From the NCBI RefSeq assembly GCF_017654505.1, contig NC_054569.1:4923492-4987491 (forward strand): a DNA stretch of 64,000 bases. The letters are read 5' to 3'. Both the position numbers and the translations under genes were made by a program. A model generated the notes under the pieces. The model searched no databases. It saw nothing but the letters and a program-made list of their open reading frames with translations, and had not been told where the DNA came from. How positions within the stretch are numbered: position 1 is the stretch's first letter; each line of letters starts with the position of its first letter. Source of the stretch: Polyodon spathula (taxonomy: Eukaryota; Chordata; Actinopteri; Acipenseriformes; Polyodontidae). Below are positions 48,036 through 58,736 of the stretch, piece after piece.

Positions 48036-48304
48036 CTTCAGAGCCTCGTCTTACCAGGGTTTAAAGGCAGGTTTCCACACAGGACCTGTCAGAAAAGCAC
48101 AGACACTCTGTTACTGTGGAAGTTCACACGTCAGTAATACAATGGTAGCTGAAATGGCTCAGGACTCTTACGGATGATTCAAATGAACATCTGCATCATG
48201 TGCAACAATGCTGACTAAGGCAGCACGTCTACCAGCGTACCTTTCCTGTGCCCATTTACATAGAGAAACAAGAAGGGGCTTGCCGGCTTTTACACAAATC
48301 AGCT

Positions 48305-48812
48305 TCTAGTGTATGTGTGTGTGTGCGTGGAGGGGGGAGGGGTGGGTGTGTGTCACCTCCCCCCCTCCACACACACACACGCAGGTGTGTGTGTGTGCGT
48401 GGAGTGGGGGAGGGGTGTGTGTGTGTGTGCGTGGAGGGGGGAGGGGTGGGTGTGTGTGTGAGGGGGGGAGGGGTGGTGTGTGCGTGTGGAGGGGGGAGGG
48501 TGGGTGTGGGTGTGCGTGGAGGGGGGGGTGTGTGTGTGTTGCGTGGAGGGGGGTGTGTGCACACACACGTGGAGGTGCCCCCACACAACAGTGTGGTGTT
48601 GTGTGTGGGTGAGGGGGAGGGGGGGTGTGTCCCCCCTGGGGGGGGAGGGTGGGGTGCATCTCCCCCCTCCCCACACACACGCACCTGTGTGCGTGGAGGG
48701 GTGGTGTGTGTGTGGAGGGGGGGACAGTGTGTGTGCGTGCGTGGAGGAGTGGGTGTGTGTGCGTGGAGGGGTGGGTGTGTGTGCGTGGAGGGGGGAGGGG
48801 TGGGTGTGGGTA
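48305..48812. repeat. GT/GGGG low-complexity tract with inverted CA segments
   Basis: About 500 bp of gtgtgtg and gtggagggggg. It switches strand several times to ccccctccacacacac (around 48355-48380 and 48660-48690), forming long quasi-palindromes. All reading frames across it are artefacts. Confidence 0.93.
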
Positions 48813-50078
48813 TAGTTTAGGGTATTCCCCACAGTACCACAAAAAGGTAAAGTGTGCATTTTAATTGTACTCTTCATTTTGCATCATGCATCAATACTAG
48901 ACATGCTGTTCAGTCTTATCATGCATAATAAGGCACATGTCAGGTAGTTATATATTCTGTGGCGTTGACAGTAGAACCGTGCACAACAATAGCCAAGTCC
49001 TATTAAAAGGTGTTGCGCTATACATGTAGTTGAAAACAGACGTTTCAATAATGCACTACATGTAATACAACAGAAGACAGCAGTGGATGTAGCGCAGTTA
49101 CGGCATGAGGCGGCGCTGTAAGCTGCTAAACTAATACAGACCCTCTCGCAGCCAGATGATTACGTCACACGTACCCGATTTGAAAAGTACAGTATAGATG
49201 CTTTTATCAAAAAATTGTATTTTATTTGCGCAAGGTGTTAAAAAAAGAAAACACATGGTGTTAACCTCTTGTTTACTTGACCCGATCTGCACGCTGTGTT
49301 TCCCGGCTGGTGTCTGTCTCTCCAAACCAGGCAGCAGTGCTGCGGGGTCCGCACACTGGAAACATGCAAACTGGCCACTTCGTTATGAAGACAGCGTGTG
49401 CGCGTCGTTTCCAAACCCGCATCCCCTCCCAGAACAGAAAGAGAACGGGGCTTTATGCACGTGCATTTCCGGCGTTGCAAACGGGGTAGAGGGCAAAGTT
49501 TCAACCTATTAATTCTGCAGTGTAAACAGTTACAATACTACTCACCAGCACTCGCTCTGGAACAATGCAACAGGAAACCCTCCACTAACACCCTCCTCTT
49601 CCAGTCTTTCACTGGTCACAGCTTGGGCTTCTGGCGTGCCCTGATTAGACAGCCAAACTGCCCGTCGCTGCAGGCGTTCTGGTTGCTGACGTTGCAGTGG
49701 CTGCGTTCGGCTGCGGGTTGCCTGACGTCGCCTGCTCCTGTATGCACAATCGTATCTCTCACCATGGTTTAGGCGTGGCAAGCCGTTTTAACACTTAATC
49801 TTCTATTTCTGACAGCAGCAACTCTATTGAATGCGTGTCGCCGTCTTGCGCGTAAAAGTGCGTGATCAGATTACAGCAGCGGAGTGAAGCAAAAGGCCGT
49901 TCAGATGACGACAGAGCTGACTTCATCAGACCTCCAGGAATAAAGCAACACATGACATGCACGTCAGGTTACAATAGAACGAAACGGACAAGCGGCAGCA
50001 CGTTTCATTAATGTGCGTGAAACTCCACAGGCATCGTGATGCGCACATTATCGCATACCATACTGTCCAGCAACACCA
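48813..50078. other. Region between the two zinc-finger genes
   Basis: Unique sequence with CpG-containing stretches near 49280-49480 and 49670-49760. These could be the promoter of the gap-truncated zinc-finger gene on the minus strand. No exon could be assigned. Confidence 0.35.
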
Positions 50079-50084
50079 TTTATT
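50079..50084 (-). terminator. Zinc-finger gene poly(A) signal candidate
   Basis: AATAAA on the minus strand about 470 nt after the stop codon at 50556. Confidence 0.5.
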
Positions 50085-50555
50085 AAAGTCTACTACGCTG
50101 TGCCTGGAACAGACACAATACTCGCACATTAAACAGCTTTAACAAACCCACTGCAGTCTTCTGTACACTGGATGCAAGCACAGTGTTTCCTTCTCAAGAC
50201 CAGTCCAATATCAGCTGGACTGACAGTCATGGGAATGCTTATTTGTTGCCTCTATGAATTCTTTCTTCAATCTGCTGCTTTTAAACCTTGTTTTAGTGAG
50301 CTGAGCGTGTCTGTTTAAAACAGCTGAGTGTCAGGACATTGCTTCATGGGTCACTTTGTACTTTTCTATACACACGCACACTATTGTACACGTGAACCTG
50401 GGCGTCTATTTCAAACCACACATACAAATGAGTTTTTAATCAAGGTGCAAAATCTTTCAACAGCCTGTCCATTGACAAGGCCTGTATTCAGCAAGATAGA
50501 GGGCAGTGTGTCGCTTGTGAACTCGCTGGTGTGCTTTAAGATTTCAGAGCTGCAT

Positions 50556-52856
50556 TCAGCATGGATACTTGGCAGTGTGTCGCTTGTGAACTCGCTGGTG
50601 TGCTTTAAGATTTCCGAGCTGGTTGAAGCTCTTCCCACACTCCACACAGTGATAGGGAGTCTCTCCTGAGTGAACCAGCTGGTGTCTTCTCAGTTTCCCA
50701 GAGTCTTTGAAACCCTTCCCACATTCTACACACACGTACGGAGATTCTCCTGTGTGAGTTCTCTGGTGTGTTTTGAGGTTTCCTGACTGTCTGAAACTCT
50801 TCCCACACTCCCCGCATATATACGGGGTCTCCCCTGTATGAATGCGCTGGTGAGCTCTCAGGTTCCCCAGCTGATTGAAGCTCTTTCCACAGTCAGTACA
50901 GACGAACGGCGTTTCTCCGCTGTGCATCTGCTGGTGTTTCTTCAGGTTCTGTACCTGATTGAAACTCTTTCCACAGACACTGCACTGATACGGAGTCTCT
51001 CCTGTGTGGATTCGCTGGTGTTTCTTCAGGTTTCCCAGCACACTGAAGCTCCTCTCACATTCACTGCAGTGATACGGAGTCTCTCCTGTGTGGATTCGCT
51101 GGTGCTGTTTCAGGGACTCCAAGTACTTGAAGCTTTTCTTGCACTCAGCACAGCTGTAGGGGCTTTCCCCTGTGTGGATTCGCTGGTGGATTTTAAGATT
51201 TCCTAACTGAGTGAAGCTCTTCCCACAGTCAGGGCAGTGATGCGGAGTCTCTCCTGTGTGAGTCCTCTGGTGAGTTTCCAGTTTTTCAGAATCCCTGAAA
51301 CTCTTCAGACATTCAGAGCAGTGATACGGGGGCTGTCCCACGTGAATTCCACGGTGTCTCTTCATGCGGGCGAGCCCACTAGAGCTCTTCCCACAGTCAG
51401 GGCAGTGATGCGGAGTCTCTCCTGTGTGAGTCCTCTGGTGAGTTTCCAGTTTTTCAGAATCCCTGAAACTCTTCAGACATTCAGAGCAGTGATACGGGGG
51501 CTGTCCCACGTGAATTCCACGGTGTCTCTTCATGCGGGCGAGCCCACTAGAGCTCTTCCCACAGTCAGTGCAGTGGTGGCAGTTTGCTTGCCGCTCAGCC
51601 ACGGTTTCAGAGTTGCTGGCACACGCAGGCTCCTCCACTGCTGTGCTCAGTAAGTTTAATGCAGTCAGGCGTCTGGACTGGAATGGTTTGCTTTTCAGTG
51701 ATCCCGCTCTCAGTGTCTCCAGGTATTGTTCCCTGTGTTTGTTCTTTATGTGTCCCTGAAGGTACGACTGTCCAGTGAAAGACACTTCACAGTGGGGACA
51801 GGGATAGGATGCTTTAGAAAGAAAGACAGAGACAGAGAGATAATCAATGTCAGTATAGTAAACAACTGCTGTGTTCACACTGTGTACTCAAGCACTGGTT
51901 TGTCTTTGTGATGCTCTGTTCTGTGTACTCAAGCACTGGTTTGTCTTTGTGATGCTCTGTTCTGTGTACTCAAGCACTGGTTTGTCTTTGTGATGCTCTG
52001 TTCTGTGTACTCAAGCACTGGTTTGTCTTTGTGATGCTCTGTTCTGTGTACTCAAGCACTGGTTTGTCTTTGTGATTGCTCTGTTCTGTGTACTCAAGCA
52101 CTGGTTTGTCTTTGTGATTGCTCTGTTCTGTGTATTCAAGCACTGGTTTGTCTTTGTGATGCTCTGTTCTGTGTACTCAAGCACTGGTTTGTCTTTGTGA
52201 CTGGTTTGTCTTTGTGATGCTCTGTTCTGTGTACTCAAGCACTGGTTTGGCTCTGTTCTGTTGTCTTTGTGATGCTCTGTTCTGTGTATTCAAGCACTGG
52301 TTTGTCTTTGTGATGCTCTGTTCTGTGTATTCAAGCACTGGTTTGTCTTTGTGATTGCTCTGTTCTGTGTACTCAAGCACTGGTTTGTCTTTGTGATTGC
52401 TCTGTTCTGTGTACTCAAGCACTGGTTTGTCTTTGTGATTGCTCTGTTCTGTGTACTCAAGCACTGGTTTGTCTTTGTGATCGCTCTGTTCTGTGTATTC
52501 AAGCACTGGTTTGTCTTTGTGATCGCTCTGTTCTGTGTACTCAAGCACTGGTTTGTCTTTGTAATTGAATGTCAGTATTCACATTCGCTACTAATTGGTT
52601 ATGATTTGGGTGAGTTACATGGTGTGGAAGTCTCAGATCTAGAATAACAATGATGTTCTAAAGGCCTGGCATGTAAACAGTCTTACTTACATGTCATGGT
52701 GGCCCTTTCTGTTTGAATGTGGACAGATTCCCAGTCAGGACTCTCCTCTATGATGTGCACGGTCCCCAGTTCAGAGACATGCTGTGCAATGCTGTCAGAG
52801 TCCAGCTCTGGAGCCTCCTGTTTGATGTGGGCACATTCCATCTGAAATCCTTCCAT
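50556..52856 (-). CDS. C2H2 zinc-finger protein with 13 fingers (2 coding exons)
   Basis: Coding exons 52856-52691 and 51811-50556 join in frame to 473 residues. The 5' exon starts at an acceptor at 52891; its ATG at 52856 has a fair Kozak context, and a second ATG 15 nt on is possible. The leader is acidic ([24 protein letters not shown]). Exon 2 opens with an atypical finger ([20 protein letters not shown]), a spacer, then twelve fingers; from finger 2 on they are joined by TGE-type linkers or a GQPPYH variant. Fingers 2-3 and 4-5 are an exact repeat ([14 protein letters not shown] with [14 protein letters not shown]). It ends HTAKYPC after the last finger. It is a presumed nuclear DNA-binding protein; no KRAB, SCAN or BTB domain seen. 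The orthologue is not assignable. Confidence 0.85.
51885..52563. repeat. 41/42-bp minisatellite in zinc-finger gene intron, about 16 copies
   Basis: Units containing actcaagcactggtttgtct. Two unit lengths alternate (gatgctc and gattgctc or gatcgctc). It begins about 75 bp from the acceptor of the finger exon. Confidence 0.95.
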
Positions 52857-52891
52857 TCCATCAGAAAAGCAGGTTAATCTGCAGCTCTGTC

Positions 52892-53767
52892 CTGAAGCAA
52901 AGAACACGGCTTTTAATTTTCAAATGCACACATGTATCAGCCCCCTCGACACTGAGCGATCACAGCAGGCTGTAGCGGCGTCAGCTTCTCTTTCAATTCC
53001 TAACGTTGCATATATGACAGCGACCGATCAGAAGAAGCCCTTCCTCGCTGTTCAGAATGCGCTGCAGCCCGAGTCTGTGTTTGGCTGTTCATGCAAACTC
53101 ACAGTAGCGGCTTCAGGCAAACGCAGCCAATGCAATACAATAATAACCTAGCCACGGTCCACGAAGTTAAACGCAATGTTAATTATTAAAACACATCATG
53201 AGAATTATTCAACGAGTAAGCCGTAAGCTGTTTCACTGTATTTGTGTATAATACATCCCTGTGGTGTCAGTTTGCTGATCAGTAAACTGAGCCAATGCTG
53301 CGCTGTGCACGATGCAAACCGTTACTCGAGAGCTCGCTTCATCTTCACTTGGTACAATAGACTTTAAACAAATCCTTACGTCTCTAGCTGAAGGTCAGCT
53401 GCGGGTCTTCAATTCCAGAACCGAGCCCCTTTAACAAAATCGCACTGGCAAGTCTACAAACAGGAAAATATAAACGCAATAAACTCTCCCATTCAAAACA
53501 GCAGCATCTCGATTTATTTATCTTTCTTCCCTAAACAAGGAACTGTTTCTACCTAGACCCGCCTCCGCACGGACTGTTGACAAATCAGGATCCACACATT
53601 GAAGGTGAACCAATCGTATTTCCCAAACTGCGCGCTGTAAACACGCCCACCCCTGCTTGACTGCTTTCTGGCACTCGGAGACGTCATCTCTCTGACGCTA
53701 ATACACACACAGGCGCTGCTGAGACTGGACGCGCGATTTATTGCTGTGCAATAGCCTGAATCAGGGA
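52892..53767. other. Upstream region of the zinc-finger gene
   Basis: Probably contains the 5' UTR exon and promoter on the minus strand. The stretch 53560-53740 has CpGs and an acgtcatc (CRE-like) sequence at about 53681. The exact start site was not located. Confidence 0.35.
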
Positions 53768-53855
53768 GTGGTTTAAAGATGCAGTGAATCAGGGAGTGGT
53801 TTAAAGATGCAGTGAATCAGGGAGTGGTTTAAAGATGCAGTGAATCAGGGAATGG
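53768..53855. repeat. 28-bp tandem repeat, 3 copies
   Basis: Three copies of gaatcagggagtggtttaaa plus gatgcagt, followed by a partial fourth. Confidence 0.9.
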
Positions 53856-54071
53856 TTTGAATCAGGATTACAGCTTGCAGAACGTGGTTCATAACGTTTC
53901 CAACAGGGAACCCCTGATCAGAAACAAATCAAACAGCTCACACACAGAAATACAGGACTCATTGAAATACTTTATTATTACTGACACCGTTTCTCAAATA
54001 AAATTCAGAGTCGGAAGCGGTCCTGTTCATGTAATAACGCAGACAACCTTTAATTTGCTTGTGTCTATTTC

Positions 54072-54077
54072 TTTATT
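54072..54077 (-). terminator. ufc1 poly(A) signal candidate
   Basis: AATAAA on the minus strand about 580 nt after the ufc1 stop. An alternative lies at 53971-53976. Confidence 0.4.
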
Positions 54078-54275
54078 TTGAAATGTTCAATTTTTCCATG
54101 TATTTCTTCAGAATTCCTGAAGAGAATTGCTCTTTCACTGCACTGCAGCCTGTCCTCACTGTTGCCTCGACCCCTGGAACAGGACTGTGCTTAGTGAGAC
54201 TGGTGCGGTATGGACTGAAATCACAGCAATGGAAACTGAGCTACTGTCTGCAGTGACTGAGAAGGCTGTAGACAG

Positions 54276-54640
54276 ACAGACAGATGGAGGGAGGGAGGTG
54301 GATGTACCAGTCTCTCCTCAGACAGACAGACAGATGGAGGGAGGGAGGTGGATGTACCAGTCTCTCCTCAGACAGACAGACAGATGGAGGGAGGGAGGTG
54401 GATGTGCCATTCTCTCCTCAGACAGACAGACAGATGGAAGGAGGGAAGTATATGTGCCAGTCTCTCCTCAGACAGACAGACAGAGAGAGGTGGATGTGCC
54501 AGTCTCTCCTCAGACAGACAGAGAAAGGTGGATGTGCCAGTCTCTCCTCAGACAGACAGACAGAGAAAGGTGGATGTGCCAGTCTCTCCTCAGACAGACA
54601 GACGAGTAAGGGAGGTGGATGTGCCAGTCTCTCCTCAGGC
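54276..54640. repeat. About 50-bp minisatellite in ufc1 3' UTR
   Basis: Seven to eight copies of agacagacagacagatggag with ccagtctctcctc. Later copies are shortened. It ends about 16 bp before the ufc1 stop codon on the minus strand, so it would be transcribed in the 3' UTR. Confidence 0.93.
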
Positions 54641-54655
54641 TGTAACACAGGCTTC

Positions 54656-57090
54656 TCAGCTGGTCTGCTGCTCTTTGTGTTCAATCAGCCCCTTGGCTAT
54701 GAGATCCGGGATTTCAACTGCCAGCCACGGTCCAAGCTGGGAACAAGAGAGAGAAAGAAGCATCTTACTGTGTGCCTGTTCACTCACAGTAACAAAGAGA
54801 ACGAGAGGGCTGAATCAGAGACTAACTCACCCCCAGAGCCAATCCCAATCAACAGCTGAATCAGAGACTAACTCACCCCCAGAGCCAATCCCAATCAACA
54901 GCTGAATCAGAGACTAACTCACCCCCAGAGCCAATCCCAATCAAGAGCTGAATCAGAGACTAACTCACCCCCAGAGCCAATCCCAATCAAGAGCTGAATC
55001 AGAGACTAACTCACCCCTAGAGCCATCAAGTGCGCCAGTCCGAATTTGGGGACGTTCCGCGCCCAGAGCGGCTTGAAGTGATCGGTCAGGCAAATCTTTC
55101 CGCCCCTGCAATGAAAAAACAAAAGCTGCCTCATGGCTTTGTCTTTGTCAAATGCGCTCCATTCTCAAAGCTATTTAGTCTAAATCGTCACTTGCACATC
55201 CTGTTGCTGATGAACATGGTACTTCCCAGAAGAGAAGAATGATCCATGATGAACACACCTGTACATTTTGGCCGTCTTGCCGTCGAGTTCAGGAATTGCG
55301 ACTTCAGGAGCTGTGGCAGGATAGGTAACCGGGATCTGAAAGAGGACGAGACACAAGAGGCTTTGACAGCAAGAGCCAGTCCTGCTCTTCCACACAGGAA
55401 CGCGACGACACATCGTATTTATACACTGGCTGCAGCTCCCTGGCTTACTCACGCTGACTTGTGTTACACATCGGCGCCTCAAAGACTAGCTCAAGCATTC
55501 CTGCAGCAGCCTTACTCTCAACATCAACTTCAAAAACAATGACAGCTCAACACCTGTGGAAACCTCCTTATTAATCAGACTTACTGTCACGTGAACAGAA
55601 GCACTGAAGTCAGCAGATTGCATATTAACAGTCATTAAATAACCAACAGATTGGTACCACGTGTACTCCAAACAATGAACACTTATCTTGAACGCACACT
55701 CACGCACATACTTACATCAAACTCAACATCAAATTCATATTTCAGCAAATCGTGAATATACCAGCATTTCCCAAACCACCTGCAACAAACAGAGAGTCTG
55801 GTTACTGATAGGAATGGCTGATTTAATAAGAACAGATATGAGTGCAGTATTCACCATCTCCACTCGAGATACGCACCGCTCAGAGTGAGAGGTGATGCAG
55901 TATTCACGATCTCCACTCGAGATACGCACCGCTCAGAGTGAGAGGTGATGCAGTATTCACGATCTCCACTCGAGATACGCACCGCTCAGAGTGAGAGGTG
56001 ATGCAGTATTCACGATCTCCACTCGAGATACGCACCGCTCAGAGTGAGAGGTGATGCAGTATTCACGATCTCCACTCGAGATACGCACCGCTCAGAGTGA
56101 GAGGTGATGCAGTATTCACGTATTCATCTCCACTCGAGATACGCACCGCTCAGAGTGAGAGGTGATGCAGTATTCACGATCTCCACTCGAGATACGCACC
56201 GCTCAGAGTGAGAGGTGATGCAGTATTCACGATCTCCACTCGAGATACGCACCGCTCAGAGTGAGAGGTGATGCAGTATTCACGATCTCCACTCTAGATA
56301 CAGACCTGGTTCCCTCCTTATTGGATTCCAGCCGGAACCAGTCATTGTCTGCCTGCTTGTTGTTTTCTACATACTGGGGGAGAAGGCACAAGAGAAAGGA
56401 AATGAATCAAAATATTAACTTGAAATCTGCAGAGATCGGCTCATTTATACAGTAGAGGATTTGAAAAGATGTCATCTTCAGAACTAAAAAAAAAAAAAAA
56501 AAAAACACTGCCAGTGTGTTATCAGCATGTTTCTATACAATATTATATACATCAACGCAAGACAACTTTCATCTCAACACTGTTATTGTTTCGGTTTGAA
56601 GCTTGTTTTGAACTTGAAGAGCTTCACTATATGGTATAACTATCAGTGTAATGCCACTGGGATACAAAACGTTTCTTTCTGCAACATATTTACTCACACT
56701 CGTTTAACACGCATAATTATACTTTGCATGGCTTTACTATTCACATGACAAACCCACAGTGCGGTACCATATGCGACACAGTTCAGGACTTTAACACAAA
56801 CAACTCGTTTTAATCTTAACAAAGATGCCGAGTAATGATTTTATAATGCGGCAGGAAGCACACGTTTGGATATCTCTTTGCAGCCTGGCGTTCACACGCA
56901 GGAATGGCAGAGGGGCTGTCAGGCTGTTGAAATTCATTTACAAGCGTACACACTGGAGCCGCGGTACCTTGATAAGGGCCAGGTATTCCTCTCGCAGCCT
57001 CTGCACCCACAGCTCCTTGTCTCTCGGACCCGAGTTGGTTTTCAGCAAGGGAATCTCAGACACAGCTCGCCTGGTCGCCTCGTCAGCCAT
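54656..57090 (-). CDS. ufc1: UFM1-conjugating enzyme 1 (E2), 6 exons, complete
   Basis: Exons in order: 57090-56968, 56373-56306, 55779-55716, 55335-55259, 55105-55015 and 54736-54656. They join in frame to 167 residues, exactly the human UFC1 length. It begins [19 protein letters not shown]. The catalytic cysteine is residue 116 in [14 protein letters not shown] (exon 5). The [20 protein letters not shown] segment and C-terminal [12 protein letters not shown] are UFC1-specific. UFC1 takes UFM1 from UBA5 and passes it via UFL1 to substrates such as ribosomal protein uL24 at the ER. The introns after exons 2 and 5 each begin with a minisatellite that copies the splice donor. Divergent from tomm40l; both map to human 1q23.3. 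Confidence 0.97.
54809..55028. repeat. 46-bp minisatellite that copies the ufc1 exon 5 donor
   Basis: Four full copies plus the genuine exon-intron boundary. On the minus strand the real site reads GCTCTAGGG|GTGAGTTAG, and each copy reads GCTCTGGGG|GTGAGTTAG. The array therefore offers four extra strong donors spaced 46 bp apart downstream of the real one. Confidence 0.93.
55850..56304. repeat. 53-bp minisatellite starting at the ufc1 exon 2 donor
   Basis: About eight units containing cgatctccactcgagatacg. On the minus strand the real donor is CCAG|GTCTGTATC and each unit carries GCG|GTGCGTATC at the same place, so the array begins at the splice site. Confidence 0.92.
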
Positions 57091-58736
57091 CTTGTGTGTG
57101 AAAGGAAGTGCTGACAGATCCACGGAACACGCCACGCCTGCCTTTCCACTCGTGTTAACATGCTGAAGCTGTGAGCTGCACCGTCCGATAATACACGGAC
57201 CAATACTGCGTGGGGCTTGTTCACACATACTTTACATACTAATGCATTTGAGTATCTTTCAGATACACATGTGTTGTTTTTTTCTTTACCTATATATGTT
57301 AGTTAATTTTAGCTAAGATATCAAAGCGGTTGCATATTTTACAATATATTTCAGAAATATAATCTGAGAGTGAATTAGTACAAGACATAAAATATAACAT
57401 AATATTGTATACGTTAACTAAAACTAAACGGAAACAAAAACCTCGTCAGTGTGCGAGTAGGGAAATGTTTACCGGGCGCGCCCGGGGAAGGAATGAAGCC
57501 ATGGGGCATCGAGGCTAGTGCAGTTCCGTCTCTTCGGGATGGATGGGGTGGTTATCCTGTATTATTGTGTTTATAACCCGTTTGAATGTGTTGTTCGCCT
57601 CGGATATTGCACGTTCCTGTCGTATACACGTGCAAGGATTACCGGCTGCAAGGAACCAGCACAATGGCATTTTAAGAGTAGGTGTCCTTTATCATTAACG
57701 TTATTATAGGACTCGATTAGAAGGTTATTACAGGAGCGATTTCTCTCTGTCTCTCTGTAATACATCCATGCTGCTTAAATTAGGAAAAGGGCATTTCTTC
57801 CCACTAGCCCTTTCTTTTTAAAAGTAAGCATTGTTGTAAAAGGGTGCTGTATTTAATATTCTCCCGCATTGATAACCTGAGAGGAACACCCGACCTGCAC
57901 TGGGGCGCGTCGCAGCAGCAGCTCCGCTCTGTTCTGCTGGGCTTGGTTTTTCATTTCCCTGGATGCTGAGGCTCCTGATAGATGTTTTCCAGTGTCACCG
58001 TTATATAAAGGCTGGCTGGCGTTGTGCTCCATTGGGATTTAATCTGGTTTAAAATTGTAGATTATTTAACGTTGGTTATTATAATGCATGTTATATAACC
58101 AACAACAGTAATAATAAAAACAGTGATCATTTATTATTACAAGAGCAAGGCTGGTCCATTTATAAAAAAAAAACTATAAATAAAAGTAAAACATTGAATT
58201 GTAATTGTGATTCAATGTCCTTGTCCTGTGTGGTTTGTTTTGATATTTGGTATCAATGGACCTGTTTAAGATTTAGCAGCACCGTCATTTAAATGTAATT
58301 CTTGTCTGTAGACCAGTCACATGACATCTGCACACAAAAATAAGGGGGTTTTATGGCAACCTTTTTTTTCAGAGAAAATGGTGCGATTCATTTCTTACCA
58401 GGAACCGTGCAGATTTATACAGATTAACCGCATATGAGAAACGGCAAGCGCTGAAACACAATAATAAAATGGCATTTCCTCGTCCCGCCACTAGGGGGCA
58501 CTCCCGACCTTTCCTCTGCAGCTTTGGACGAGCTCAGATGCTTAAAGTTAGTAAAACGTATTAAAAATTAGAAGAAAGAAAACAAGTTTAACTAAACAGT
58601 GCTAGGAAAGAATTGTGCAGTATAAAAGCCTCCTAACTAAACCCAGTGGTCTGTCTGGAACTCCCCTGTGCTTGTCTGCAGGGCTTGTGTTGCAGAGTGT
58701 GTGTCTGAGGGAGACTGTCGCCCCCTGCTGTCTCCC
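57091..58736. promoter_or_regulatory. Divergent intergenic region of ufc1 and tomm40l
   Basis: About 1.6 kb between the two start codons. A CpG-rich palindromic stretch (ccgggcgcgcccgggg) at about 57472-57488 could be part of a promoter. No TATA box was seen for either gene. A tomm40l 5' UTR exon may lie here but was not identified. Confidence 0.4.
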
